Source of the DNA: an uncultured Roseateles sp.
GTDB lineage: Bacteria > Pseudomonadota > Gammaproteobacteria > Burkholderiales > Burkholderiaceae_C
Length of the DNA: 64,000 bases
Assembly: GCF_963422335.1 (NCBI RefSeq)
Contig: NZ_OY729424.1
Span: forward strand, 992,001 to 1,056,000
Direction of reading: 5' to 3'
Shown here: positions 27,088 through 35,366 of the stretch, piece after piece
Position numbering within the stretch: the stretch's first letter is position 1
Layout: each line of letters begins with the position of its first letter
The notes under the pieces: generated by a model
What the model was told of the DNA's origin: nothing
Seen by the model: only the letters and a program-made list of their open reading frames with translations
Database searches by the model: none
Position numbers and translations under genes: made by a program

Positions 27088-28242
27088 ATGCTGAAGTTCG
27101 ACCTGCTCAAGACCGAGGGCCGCGCGCGCCGCGGCACGCTCACCCTCAACCATGGTGTCGTGCAGACGCCCATCTTCATGCCGGTGGGCACCTACGGCAC
27201 CGTCAAGGGGGTGATGCCGCGCTCGCTGGAGGAGATGGGGGCGCAGATCATCCTTGGCAACACCTTCCATCTGTGGCTGCGCCCGGGCCTGGACATCCTC
27301 AGACAGTTCGGCGGCCTGCACAAATTCGAGGCCTGGAACAAGCCCATACTCACCGACAGCGGCGGCTTCCAGGTCTGGAGCCTGGGCGAGATGCGCAAGA
27401 TCTCCGAGGAGGGCGTCAAGTTCGCCTCGCCGGTGAATGGCGACAAGCTGTTCCTCACGCCCGAGATCAGCATGCAGATCCAGACCGTGCTGAACAGCGA
27501 TATCGTGATGCAGTTCGATGAGTGCACACCCTATGACACCAAGGGCCACATCACGACCGAGAAGGAAGCGCGGCTGTCGATGGAACTCTCGCTGCGCTGG
27601 GCCAAGCGCTGCCAGGACGAGTTCGAGAAGCTGGAGAACCCGAACGCGCTGTTCGGCATCGTCCAGGGCGGCATGTTCGAGAACCTGCGCGACGAATCGC
27701 TGGCCGGCCTGGCCGCGCTCGATCTGCCCGGCTATGCCATTGGTGGCCTGAGCGTTGGCGAGCCCAAGGCCGACATGATGCGGGTGCTGGCCCATATCGG
27801 CCACCAGCTGCCCGCCAACAAGCCCCGCTACCTGATGGGCGTGGGTACGCCGGAGGATCTGGTCGAGGGCGTCAGCCAGGGCATAGACATGTTCGACTGC
27901 GTGATGCCCACGCGCAATGCGCGCAACGGCCATCTGTTCACCCGCTTTGGCGATCTGCGGCTGCGCAATGCACGCTACAAGACCGACGAGCGGCCGATCG
28001 ACATGACGTGCAGCTGCCATGCCTGCGCAGGATCGGGCGCCTCTTCCGGCGGGGGTTTCAGCCGCGCCTATCTGCACCACCTCGACCGCTGCGGCGAGAT
28101 GCTGGGCCCGATGCTGACCAGCATCCACAATCTGCACTACTTCCTGAACCTGATGCGCGAGATGCGCGAGGCGCTGGATGCAGGCCGCTTCGAAGCCTGG
28201 CGTGTGCAGTTCCATGCTGACCGCGCTCGCGGCATCGAGTAG
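27088..28242 (+). CDS. tgt: tRNA-guanine(34) transglycosylase
   Basis: Tgt swaps guanine 34 for preQ1 in tRNAs with GUN anticodons. The 384-residue protein has catalytic D90 (ILTDSGGFQVWSL) and a second catalytic region (GIDMFDCVMPTRNARNG). It also has a zinc site beginning C308-x-C310-x2-C313. After the third Cys the family normally continues almost at once into SRAYLHHL, as in E. coli (CRNYSRAYLHHL). Here a Gly/Ser-rich stretch (AGSGASSGGGF, 314-324) intervenes, about eight residues extra. ATG 27088 was preferred to an upstream TTG. With queA it forms the queuosine pair. Confidence 0.96.
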   Translation: MLKFDLLKTEGRARRGTLTLNHGVVQTPIFMPVGTYGTVKGVMPRSLEEMGAQIILGNTFHLWLRPGLDILRQFGGLHKFEAWNKPILTDSGGFQVWSLGEMRKISEEGVKFASPVNGDKLFLTPEISMQIQTVLNSDIVMQFDECTPYDTKGHITTEKEARLSMELSLRWAKRCQDEFEKLENPNALFGIVQGGMFENLRDESLAGLAALDLPGYAIGGLSVGEPKADMMRVLAHIGHQLPANKPRYLMGVGTPEDLVEGVSQGIDMFDCVMPTRNARNGHLFTRFGDLRLRNARYKTDERPIDMTCSCHACAGSGASSGGGFSRAYLHHLDRCGEMLGPMLTSIHNLHYFLNLMREMREALDAGRFEAWRVQFHADRARGIE

Positions 28243-28250
28243 GTGCCGAG

Positions 28251-28757
28251 ATGATCAGCCGGCTGCTGCGCGCGCTCAAGACGCTGGGCAGCTGGTTGCT
28301 GGCCCTGCTGATCCTGTTCGAGGAGTGGGGCTGGGCGCCGCTGTCGCGGCTGATGGCGCGCATCGGCGCGCTGCCGGTGTTGCGCCAGATCGAGCGCTGG
28401 ATCAAGGGCCTGCCGCCCTACGCGGCGCTGGCGTTGCTGTTGCTGCCCTCGCTGCTGCTGCTGCCGGTGAAGCTGCTGGCCCTGTGGCTGATCGGCATCG
28501 GCCGCGGCGGTCTGGGCCTGGTGGTGATCTTGGTGGCCAAGCTGCTGGGTACGGCCGTGGTGGCGCGGCTGTTCGAGCTGACCCATCCGGCCCTGATGCG
28601 TCTGGCCTGGTTCGCACGCACCTACACTCGCTGGCTGGCCTGGAAGGCGGCCTTGCTGGCGCAAGTGCGCGGCTCCGACGCGTGGCGGGCAGGCCGCCGC
28701 GCCCAGCGGCTGGCGAAACGGGCGCTGCGGCGCACCTGGCGTCTGCTTTTTGCTTGA
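28251..28757 (+). CDS. Small membrane protein, unknown function
   Basis: The 168-residue protein begins eight bases after tgt and is probably co-transcribed. It has two or three hydrophobic segments (about residues 12-25, 55-80 and 82-105) and a strongly basic C-terminus (RGSDAWRAGRRAQRLAKRALRRTWRLLF). No motif was recognised. The basic tail predicts a cytoplasmic C-terminus under the positive-inside rule. Conserved membrane proteins of this kind occur next to tgt or yajC-type genes in related bacteria, but that is a general impression and not a specific match. Confidence 0.75.
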   Translation: MISRLLRALKTLGSWLLALLILFEEWGWAPLSRLMARIGALPVLRQIERWIKGLPPYAALALLLLPSLLLLPVKLLALWLIGIGRGGLGLVVILVAKLLGTAVVARLFELTHPALMRLAWFARTYTRWLAWKAALLAQVRGSDAWRAGRRAQRLAKRALRRTWRLLFA

Positions 28758-28828
28758 CGGCCCCTGCGATAGGATCAGGCCAATCGACGCGGCGCAGACC
28801 GCAGGATCTGCTTCAAGGGGAGTGTTTC

Positions 28829-30052
28829 ATGGGTGATATTCCAGCATCGGGTCTGCGCCTGAATCGGCTGTCGGCTGCGCTGTGCCTGCTGTTGCTCGCC
28901 GCCTGTGGCGGAGGGCCCGGGCTGACCGATCCGACGATTCCGCCGCCAGTGGTCGTCGTGCCCGAGGACCCCATCGTCGCGGTCAAGGGACCGGGCGAAT
29001 TCAAGACCGCCGCCCGGCTGAACAGCATCAGCGCTGCCGACATTGCGATCGCGCTGCGCGAGGCCGGCGACAAGGCGCCCGACGTCGTGCCGAAGTACGA
29101 GGTCACCAATTACCGTATCGAGTACCTGACCCTGGACGCGACGGGCAAGGAGGTGCTGGCCTCGGCCCTGGTCAGCGTGCCGGTCAAGCCCGCCAATGCC
29201 CTGAGCCCGGTGCTGGCCTACCAGCATGGCACGACGATGCGCAATGCCGAGGTGCCCAGCAATCACGCGGTGGCGTCCGAGGCGGCCGTGGTCATGGCAT
29301 CAAGCGGTTACATCGTCATCGCGGCCGACTACGTGGGCTATGGCGCGTCGAAGGGCGTGCCCCACCCCTATCTGCTGGCCGCGCCGTCGGCCGCCGTGGT
29401 GATGGACCTGCTGACTGCCACCCGCTACTGGCGCCAGACCAGCAAGATTCTCGACAACAGGCAGCTTTTCCTCGGTGGCTACTCGGAGGGCGGCTATGTG
29501 ACGATGGCCGCGCACCGCACGCTGCAGCAGAGCACCAGCCCGTTGCGCAGCCAGCTGGTCACGGCGGTGACGGGCGCGGGCCCCTACAGCGTCGAGGTCA
29601 CGATGGATCAGTTGCTTGACCGCGTGCGCATCGCCAACCCGAAGATCGCGCCGCTGCTCTACCCCAGCCTGTTCAAGCTGCTCAGCGACACGGTGCGCCG
29701 CGACGTGCGCGAGCTGCTGCTCAAGGAGTTGATGAGCGCTGACGCCGACGTCACCTTCACGCCGCAGTTCATCGACAACTACCTGGCCGATGACAGTGTC
29801 GCAATGGATGTGCACAGCAATGTGCACAACTGGAAGCCCGCCGTGCCGACCCGGCTGTACCACGGCCGCGATGACCGTACCGTGCCCTACCAGACCGCGG
29901 TCGCCACCTTGCAGGCCATGCAGGCGCAAGGCGCTGGCGGTCTGGTCACACTGACCGACTGCCCGGCCCAGCCGGCGGGACATCTGGAGTGCGTCAAGCC
30001 GTTCTGGAACTTCATGCTGGCGCAGTTCGCCACGCAGGCCAAGGACCTCTGA
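28829..30052 (+). CDS. Secreted lipase-like alpha/beta hydrolase (lipoprotein)
   Basis: The 407-residue protein has a lipoprotein signal with lipobox LAAC (C26) followed by GGG, so it should be membrane-anchored outside the cytoplasm. The alpha/beta-hydrolase features are the nucleophile elbow GGYSEGGY with S219, an oxyanion HG motif (YQHGTT), the acid in YHGRDDRTVP and a catalytic His in PAGHLECV. The arrangement resembles secretory lipases (LIP family) that act on esters of fatty acids. The frame is open far upstream, but ATG 28829 with AGGGGAG upstream is the start that yields the signal. Substrate unknown. Confidence 0.88.
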   Translation: MGDIPASGLRLNRLSAALCLLLLAACGGGPGLTDPTIPPPVVVVPEDPIVAVKGPGEFKTAARLNSISAADIAIALREAGDKAPDVVPKYEVTNYRIEYLTLDATGKEVLASALVSVPVKPANALSPVLAYQHGTTMRNAEVPSNHAVASEAAVVMASSGYIVIAADYVGYGASKGVPHPYLLAAPSAAVVMDLLTATRYWRQTSKILDNRQLFLGGYSEGGYVTMAAHRTLQQSTSPLRSQLVTAVTGAGPYSVEVTMDQLLDRVRIANPKIAPLLYPSLFKLLSDTVRRDVRELLLKELMSADADVTFTPQFIDNYLADDSVAMDVHSNVHNWKPAVPTRLYHGRDDRTVPYQTAVATLQAMQAQGAGGLVTLTDCPAQPAGHLECVKPFWNFMLAQFATQAKDL

Positions 30053-30067
30053 TGCGGCCCGGGCCAG

Positions 30068-30886
30068 TCAATCCAGGGCCATGCGGCCGACGGTGACCCC
30101 GCAGGCGTATTCCGGAATCGGCTCGTAGCAGCGGATCTCGCCCAGCCCGCCGGCGGCGCCGGCCACGGCGATCAGGGTGCGGATCTCGAAGCCGCCCTGG
30201 CCGCCATCCCGATAGACCTCGGCATCGGTGTAGGCGGTCAGTGCCACGGGCTCGTTGCGGGCCCAGCGCTGCAGAAAGTCCTGGTCCCAGGCGGTGTTGA
30301 TCTTGCCGGTGTCGGGCGTGCAGGGCCAGTGCGAGATGCCGCCGGTGCCGATGATGGCGATCCGCTCCGGCTGCGCATCGCAGGCCGTGCGCAGCGCCTG
30401 GCCCATGGCATGGGCGCGGGGCAGGGGTGTCATCGGCGGGCACTGGCAGTTGATATTGACCGGTATCACCGGCAGCTCATAGCCGGGTGTCAGCAAGTGC
30501 AGCGGCACCATGATGCCGTGGTCGAACTGCCATTCCTCGCAATAGGCCATGTCGATGCGTGGCAGCAGGCCGTCGAGCAGGCGGCGCGACAGGTCCTTGG
30601 CGCCGGGCACCCGCCGGCGCGGTATGCGCAGCCAGTCGGGGTCTTCGATAGGCCCCTCGTAGTGCTCGGCCATGCCGATCGCAAAGGCCGGCATATTGTT
30701 CATGAAGAAGTTGGCGAAGTGCTCGGCGGCGATGACGATCAAGGCATCGGGCCGGCTCGCCTCCAGCTCGGCGCGCAGCGTGGCCAGCGCGTCGAAATAG
30801 CGGCCGCGCTTGCCAGGGTCGGCCCGCTCGGTGCGCGCGGTGATGCCCGGGCCGTGGCTGCAGATGCCGGCAAAGACCAGGCTCAT
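30068..30886 (-). CDS. LigB-type extradiol ring-cleavage dioxygenase, catalytic subunit
   Basis: The 272-residue protein belongs to the LigB (class III extradiol) superfamily, which opens catechol-type rings using non-haem iron. Likely metal ligands are the early His in ICSHGPG and the His in AAEHFANFF. The base-like His region is GISHWP. The start ATG 30886 overlaps the stop of the LigA-like gene by four bases (ATGA), so the two are translated together, as for the alpha/beta subunits of protocatechuate 4,5-dioxygenase. The substrate is not evident: typical downstream genes of that pathway are absent. The open frame extends upstream to 31333, but that part is a shadow of the other two genes. 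Confidence 0.88.
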   Translation of the reverse strand: MSLVFAGICSHGPGITARTERADPGKRGRYFDALATLRAELEASRPDALIVIAAEHFANFFMNNMPAFAIGMAEHYEGPIEDPDWLRIPRRRVPGAKDLSRRLLDGLLPRIDMAYCEEWQFDHGIMVPLHLLTPGYELPVIPVNINCQCPPMTPLPRAHAMGQALRTACDAQPERIAIIGTGGISHWPCTPDTGKINTAWDQDFLQRWARNEPVALTAYTDAEVYRDGGQGGFEIRTLIAVAGAAGGLGEIRCYEPIPEYACGVTVGRMALD

Positions 30887-31197
30887 GGGGTGTCTCCATC
30901 GGTAGTCATCGCATACAGGCCGGCGCGCACGGGCCCGTGCTCGCGCACGCCCTGGCGCATCGCCTGCAGATAGTCGTCCCAGGCCAGGCCCCACAGCGCG
31001 GCATAGTGCATCAGCAGCTGGCCGTTGACGCCCAGCACGTAGAGCAGGCCGATGTCGGGCGCGGCCAGCGCGCCCTGTTCTTCGGTCGTCAGTTCGTAGC
31101 TGGCGAGCACGGCTGGCGGGCCGGCCTTCAGGCGCTGGGCCAGGGCCGGGTCGCGGTTGACCTGGTAGATCAGCTTCTGCACCGTGTACAAGCTCAT
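30883..31197 (-). CDS. LigA-type dioxygenase small subunit
   Basis: The 104-residue protein (MSLYTVQKLIYQVNRDPALAQRL ... TTEEQGALAAPDIGLLYVLGVNGQLLMHYA) matches the small alpha subunit of LigAB dioxygenases, an all-helical protein that caps the active site of the large subunit. A GTG three codons upstream (31206) is also in frame; ATG 31197 was chosen because it overlaps the GST stop as ATGA and has GGAG nine bases before. This places it in the middle of a three-gene coupled operon: GST, LigA, LigB. Confidence 0.88.
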   Translation of the reverse strand: MSLYTVQKLIYQVNRDPALAQRLKAGPPAVLASYELTTEEQGALAAPDIGLLYVLGVNGQLLMHYAALWGLAWDDYLQAMRQGVREHGPVRAGLYAMTTDGDTP

Positions 31198-31877
31198 CGC
31201 GTCCACTCCAGCATCGGCGCCAGCGCATAGGCGCGGTGCGCCTGTTCGGCGGCCACCACGCGCTGCACCGCCGGCCGCTGCCAGACGCGCTCGGCCAGGG
31301 CCTGGTAGTTGGGCCGGGCCGGCAGCTCGGCACCTATGCGTTCATCGTAGGTCCACAAAAAGAACACGAACAGATAGGCGTCGCAGACGCTGAAGCGCTC
31401 GCCCACGGCATGGCTCTTGCCCGCCAGCCGCTGCTCAATCGTCAGCAGGGCCTGACGCAGCCGCTGCACGCCCTGCTGGCGCACGGCGTCCTGGCCGGCG
31501 ACGCAGGCGCCGGCATAGTGCTCGGGGCGGAAGATGGCGCGAAAGCTCGGATGCAGGCTGCTGGAGACGAAGTTCATCCACTCGTGCGAGCGGGCCCGCT
31601 GCAGGGTGCCGGGTCTTGCCAGCAGGCCCTGCTCGGGCACGCGGTCGGCCACCCAGGTCAGGATGGCCTGCGACTCGGTCAGCAGCTGGTCGCCCAGGCC
31701 CAGCGCCGGCACCGTGCCCAGCGGGTTGAGCGCCAGAAAGCGTGAGCTGCGGTGCGCCTGGGCGCGTATGTCCACACATTCGGCCGTGTAGGTCAGGCCG
31801 GATTCCTCCAGCGCGATATGCGAGGCCAGCGAGCAGGCCTTGGGGCTGTAGTACAGGCTTAGGGTTTCGGCGCTCAT
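31194..31877 (-). CDS. Glutathione S-transferase family protein
   Basis: The 227-residue protein has an N-terminal thioredoxin-like domain with SLYYSPKACSLASHIALEE, the GSH-site motif NPLGTVPAL and SQAILTWVAD. A helical C-terminal domain follows (about 90-215) with the conserved SVCDAYLFV turn. It resembles bacterial beta-class GSTs such as E. coli GstA. Being first in an operon with a ring-cleaving dioxygenase suggests a role in aromatic breakdown, for example thiol-dependent isomerisation, dehalogenation or ether cleavage. That is inference from context. The stop overlaps the start of the LigA-like gene by four bases. Confidence 0.92.
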   Translation of the reverse strand: MSAETLSLYYSPKACSLASHIALEESGLTYTAECVDIRAQAHRSSRFLALNPLGTVPALGLGDQLLTESQAILTWVADRVPEQGLLARPGTLQRARSHEWMNFVSSSLHPSFRAIFRPEHYAGACVAGQDAVRQQGVQRLRQALLTIEQRLAGKSHAVGERFSVCDAYLFVFFLWTYDERIGAELPARPNYQALAERVWQRPAVQRVVAAEQAHRAYALAPMLEWTR

Positions 31878-31942
31878 GGCGGAGCAGCTTAGACGCCACG
31901 CCTGGCGCGTTGCTCAAGCCGGGCTTGAGCTTTGCTGCAGAC

Positions 31943-32623
31943 TCACCAGAACTGCCACTGGCCCGTCTGCACAACCCAGATGCCCAGCGCCCCGTTGGTG
32001 ACTGCATGGGCGATCACCGCCGTCCACAGCTTGCCGGTGCGGCGGTAGAGCCAGGCGTAGGCCAGGCCGGCGACGATGGCACCCAGCCACAGCGTGTGGG
32101 CGAGCATGAACAGAAAGGTCGAGATGGCGATCGCCCGCAGGCCGACCCGCCGGGGATCGACGGTCTCGAACTGCGGCGCCTGCACCCAGCGCATCAGAAA
32201 GCTGCGCCAGAACAGCTCCTCCATCACCGGCACCAGCAGGGCCGCTCCGACCCAGCGCACGACGATCAGCGGCCACATCAAGGCGCCGTTGGCATCGACC
32301 GGGTGGAAGGCGGCGGTGGCGTCGCCCAGCATCATCCAGGGGGCGTCCAGCCGTATCCACAGCGCGAACACCAGCAAACCCAGGCCGACCGACAGCAGCG
32401 CTTCGTAGGCCGTGGGCAGGTTCTGCCGCGCCAGCTCGCCGTAGCCGCGCCAGTACCAGGCCAGCAGGCCGCCGACCACCGCCACGCTCAGGCCATAGAC
32501 CCAGCGAGGGTCAAGGCTTGCCAGCCCCGCATCGCCCAGCGCCCCGCGCAGCCCCAGCAACAGCATGAAGGCGACAAAGGGCAGGATGCGGGCAATCGCC
32601 GCAGGGCTGAAGGGCAGATTCAT
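31943..32623 (-). CDS. CAAX-type (CPBP) intramembrane protease
   Basis: The 226-residue membrane protein has about six to eight hydrophobic helices. Its CPBP/Abi motifs are E135-E136-x3-R140 (MEELFWRSFLMRW), FxxxH in FLFMLAHTLWLG and HxxxN in AVIAHAVTNG. It looks like the 'CAAX prenyl protease-related' proteins found in bacteria that have PEP-CTERM/exosortase systems, and this window holds two PEP-CTERM proteins. Known relatives cleave peptides within the membrane using a metal or Glu/His centre; a role in processing or immunity of the sorting system is conjecture. It stands alone between the GST operon and a LysR gene. Confidence 0.85.
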   Translation of the reverse strand: MNLPFSPAAIARILPFVAFMLLLGLRGALGDAGLASLDPRWVYGLSVAVVGGLLAWYWRGYGELARQNLPTAYEALLSVGLGLLVFALWIRLDAPWMMLGDATAAFHPVDANGALMWPLIVVRWVGAALLVPVMEELFWRSFLMRWVQAPQFETVDPRRVGLRAIAISTFLFMLAHTLWLGAIVAGLAYAWLYRRTGKLWTAVIAHAVTNGALGIWVVQTGQWQFW

Positions 32624-32695
32624 GGACGGGGCAGGGGCAGAGACGCAGCTAGGCTAGCCCAAATTCGTTGCAGTTCCATGAGTAGCCGCACGGGG

Positions 32696-33592
32696 TCAGG
32701 CCACGCCGGCGAGATAAGTGCGCAATGCTTCCACACTGTGGCGTACCTTGGCAGGCTGGGTGTCGCGCTGGGGCGTCAGTGCGTAGATCGGCAGCTCGGG
32801 CAACTGCCAGTCGCTCAGCAACGGAATCAGCCGGCCGGCGGCGCGGGCCTCGGCCACATCGCTGCTGCCCAGTGTCGCCAGGCCCAGGCCGGCCTCGCAC
32901 AGCTGCTGCACGGTCAGCTGGTTGTTGCTGCTGGCCCGCAGCGCCAGCTTGACCGGGGCGGCCCGGCCGCTGGCATCGAGAAAGCTCAGCGGGCGTGGCG
33001 CCTGGGTGCTGTCGGCTATGCCCAGCCAATCGTGCGTGGCCAGGTCTTCGGGCCGGGTCGGCGCGCCGCGGCGGGCCAGATAGGCCGGCGCGCCATAGAC
33101 GGCCACCTGCTGCTGGCCCAGGCGCTGGGCGACCCAGCCGCTGTCGGGCAGGCGGCCGAAGCGTATCGCCAGGTCAATGCGGGCATCGAGCAGATCGGTG
33201 TGCCGGTCTTCGACCTCCATATGCAGGCTCAGGCCCGGGTTGGCCGCCAGCAGCGGCGCCAGCGCCGGGCCGACATGGCGGGCAAAGCCGACGGTGGCGG
33301 CGATGCGCAGCTCGCCCTCGGGCGCATCGCGCAGATGCAGCAGCTGCGCCTGGGCATTGCGCGCCGCCTCGACCATGGCTGCGCAGCCCTCGTGGAAGCG
33401 CTCGCCGGCCGGTGTCAGCTGCAGGCTGCGGGTCGAGCGGTGCAGCAGGGTCACGCCCATATCGCGCTCCAGCGCGCGGATCTGCTGGCTGACCGCCGAG
33501 GTGCTGGTGCCCAGCGCCCGGGCGGCGGCGCCAAAGCTGCGGTGCTGGACCACGGCGGCCAGCACCGCCATGCGCTTCAACTGCTCAATCAT
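32696..33592 (-). CDS. LysR-family regulator
   Basis: The 298-residue protein has an N-terminal winged HTH (MAVLAAVVQHRSFGAAARALGTSTSAVSQQIRALE) and a periplasmic-binding-like effector domain (about 90-298). It is in the CrgA/AaeR-type group by sequence style (RIAATVGFARHVGPALAPLL). It is divergent from an NAD(P)-binding protein at 33690, with 97 bp between starts. In such arrangements LysR proteins usually control the divergent gene and themselves. The effector cannot be read from the sequence. Confidence 0.93.
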   Translation of the reverse strand: MIEQLKRMAVLAAVVQHRSFGAAARALGTSTSAVSQQIRALERDMGVTLLHRSTRSLQLTPAGERFHEGCAAMVEAARNAQAQLLHLRDAPEGELRIAATVGFARHVGPALAPLLAANPGLSLHMEVEDRHTDLLDARIDLAIRFGRLPDSGWVAQRLGQQQVAVYGAPAYLARRGAPTRPEDLATHDWLGIADSTQAPRPLSFLDASGRAAPVKLALRASSNNQLTVQQLCEAGLGLATLGSSDVAEARAAGRLIPLLSDWQLPELPIYALTPQRDTQPAKVRHSVEALRTYLAGVA

Positions 33593-33689
33593 GAAGATTT
33601 TCTAAATTTACTGCGAAGAATTTGCCGACTTCCGCGCTGATTGTGAAGCAAGCATCATTCGCTCATCAACCACTTGTTCTGGATTCGCT

Positions 33690-34331
33690 ATGAAGATCGC
33701 TTTGATTGGCCCCACCGGTTTTGTTGGCACGGCGGTGCGCGAGGAGTTGCTGGCCCGCGGCCACGAGGTGCTGGCCTTGTCGCGCAACCCGGCCAAGCTG
33801 GCGCCGCAGCAGGGCCTGACGGTGGTACCGGCCGATGTGCAGGACGCCGCCCAGGTGGCCGCGGCCGTGCAGGGTGCCGACGCCGTGGTCAGCGCCTACA
33901 ACCCTGGCTGGGGCGTGGCCGACATCTACACCGACTTCCTGAAGGGCACGAAGGCGATCTTCGCCGGCGTCAAGCAGGCGGGCGTGAAGCGCCTGCTGGT
34001 CGTTGGCGGCGCGGGCAGCCTGTATGCCTCGCCCGGTGTGCAGCTGGTCGACACGCCCCAGTTCCCGGCCGAATGGAAGCAGGGCGCCCTGGCCGCGCGC
34101 GATGCGCTGAACCTGCTGCGCGACGAGGGCTCGCTGGACTGGAGCTTTGTGTCACCGGCCGTGCATCTGGAGCCCGGCGCGCGCACGGGCGTCTATCGCC
34201 TGGGCGAAGACGCCCCGTTGATGGATGCCAACGGCCCGGCGCACATCTCGGTGGCCGATCTGGCCGTGGCCATCGTCGATGAGCTGGAGCAGAACCGCCA
34301 TATCCGCAAGCGCTTCACGGCGGCGTACTGA
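33690..34331 (+). CDS. NAD(P)-binding protein, atypical SDR (NAD(P)H azoreductase/epimerase-like)
   Basis: The 213-residue protein opens with a Rossmann fingerprint (IALIGPTGFVGTAVREELLARGHEVLALSRNP; G-x-x-G-x-x-G). It continues with the NmrA/SDR_a pattern DVQDAAQVAAAVQGADAVVSAY and VVGGAGSLY. There is no Tyr-x3-Lys catalytic pair of classical SDRs, so it is either a redox sensor or an atypical reductase. It is the single divergent partner of the LysR gene. A hairpin repeat follows the stop and fills the gap to rlmJ. Confidence 0.88.
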   Translation: MKIALIGPTGFVGTAVREELLARGHEVLALSRNPAKLAPQQGLTVVPADVQDAAQVAAAVQGADAVVSAYNPGWGVADIYTDFLKGTKAIFAGVKQAGVKRLLVVGGAGSLYASPGVQLVDTPQFPAEWKQGALAARDALNLLRDEGSLDWSFVSPAVHLEPGARTGVYRLGEDAPLMDANGPAHISVADLAVAIVDELEQNRHIRKRFTAAY

Positions 34332-34335
34332 GCCC

Positions 34336-34403
34336 CAGTCAGTTGGTGCCAGAGCTTTCGGCCGCGCTGCACGCGGATCTCAAGGTCTGGCACTCAATGA
34401 ACT
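34336..34403 (+). repeat. Dispersed hairpin repeat, copy 2
   Basis: Starts CAGTCAGTTGGTGCCAGAGC. Arms GTGCCAGA (34346-34353) and TCTGGCAC (34386-34393) pair perfectly around a 32-base interior. The element occupies nearly all the gap between the convergent NAD(P)-binding and rlmJ genes and touches the rlmJ stop codon, so it may serve as a two-way terminator. The interior is closely similar to copy 4 in reverse orientation. Confidence 0.85.
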
Positions 34404-35256
34404 AGATTGAGCGCTGCTCCAGCACGAAGTTGGCGCCATCGAACTGGCCGAGCTTGTCCACCAGATAGGGCAGCTCGGCGGCCAGCATATCGTGCAGCAC
34501 AAAGGGCGGGTTGGCGATGAACAGGCCCGAGCCCAGCATGCCGAAGCCGCGTTCGTCGGGCTGGGCGACGGTCAGGCGCACATGGAGCCAGCCCTTCTTG
34601 GCCATGGTGTCGCCGGTGGCCTTCAGGCGCTGCGGCAGCTGGGCTGCCTCCAGCAGCTGGATTTGCGGATACCAGACGATCAGCACCGTCTCGGCGAACT
34701 TCTGCAGGCCCTCGCGCACGGCGGTCAGCACCTTGGCGTAGTCGCTCTTGATCTCGTAGGACGGGTCCATCAGCACCACGGCGCGGCGCGACGGCGGCGG
34801 CAGCTCGCCCTTCAGCGAGGCGAAGCCGTCCTTGTCGCTGACCTGGGTGTTGGGCCGGTCCTTCATGTACGACTCGACGATGCGGAAATCGGTCGAGTGC
34901 AGCTCGAACAGGCGCATGCGGTCGTCCGGCCGCAGCAGGCCCTTGGCGATGGCCGGCGAGCCCGGGTACTGGCGCAGCTGGCCGTCTTCGTTGAAGTCCT
35001 TGACCTGCTGTACATAGGCGGCCACGCCGGGCGGCAGGTCCTTGCGGTCGAACAATTTGCCCACGCCCAGCGAGTATTCGCCCTTTTTCTGGGCGTAGCG
35101 GCCTTCCAGCGAATAGCCGCCGGCGCCCGCGTGGGTGTCGATCAGGGTATAGGGTTTGTCTTTTTCCCCCATATAGCGCAGCACCTGGCCAAGCACCAGG
35201 TGTTTGAGTACGTCGGCGTGGTTGCCGGCGTGAAAGGCGTGTCGGTAAGCAAGCAT
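34402..35256 (-). CDS. rlmJ: 23S rRNA (adenine(2030)-N6)-methyltransferase
   Basis: RlmJ methylates A2030 of 23S rRNA using S-adenosylmethionine. The 284-residue protein has the characteristic start MLAYRHAFHAGNHADVLKH. The SAM motif is IDTHAGAGGYSL, and the catalytic N6-methylase motif is DPSYE, a DPPY variant with Ser replacing one Pro. The C-terminal region includes GSGLFIANPP. ATG 35256 is the family start; upstream open frame to 35349 is ignored. It is divergent from the Old Yellow Enzyme gene. Confidence 0.95.
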   Translation of the reverse strand: MLAYRHAFHAGNHADVLKHLVLGQVLRYMGEKDKPYTLIDTHAGAGGYSLEGRYAQKKGEYSLGVGKLFDRKDLPPGVAAYVQQVKDFNEDGQLRQYPGSPAIAKGLLRPDDRMRLFELHSTDFRIVESYMKDRPNTQVSDKDGFASLKGELPPPSRRAVVLMDPSYEIKSDYAKVLTAVREGLQKFAETVLIVWYPQIQLLEAAQLPQRLKATGDTMAKKGWLHVRLTVAQPDERGFGMLGSGLFIANPPFVLHDMLAAELPYLVDKLGQFDGANFVLEQRSI

Positions 35257-35366
35257 GGGGGCAATGTAGCCGTTGTTTGATCTAGCACGAACCTTTGCTC
35301 GCCGCTGGCAAGAGGTTTTATCAAAACTGCGTACCCTTGGAGGCATCAAACCTTGAAAGAACGGCC

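Noticed and set aside
30887..31333. N-terminal extension of the LigB gene
   Set aside because: It overlaps two real genes in other frames and is Arg/Pro-rich; the ATGA overlap marks ATG 30886 as the start.
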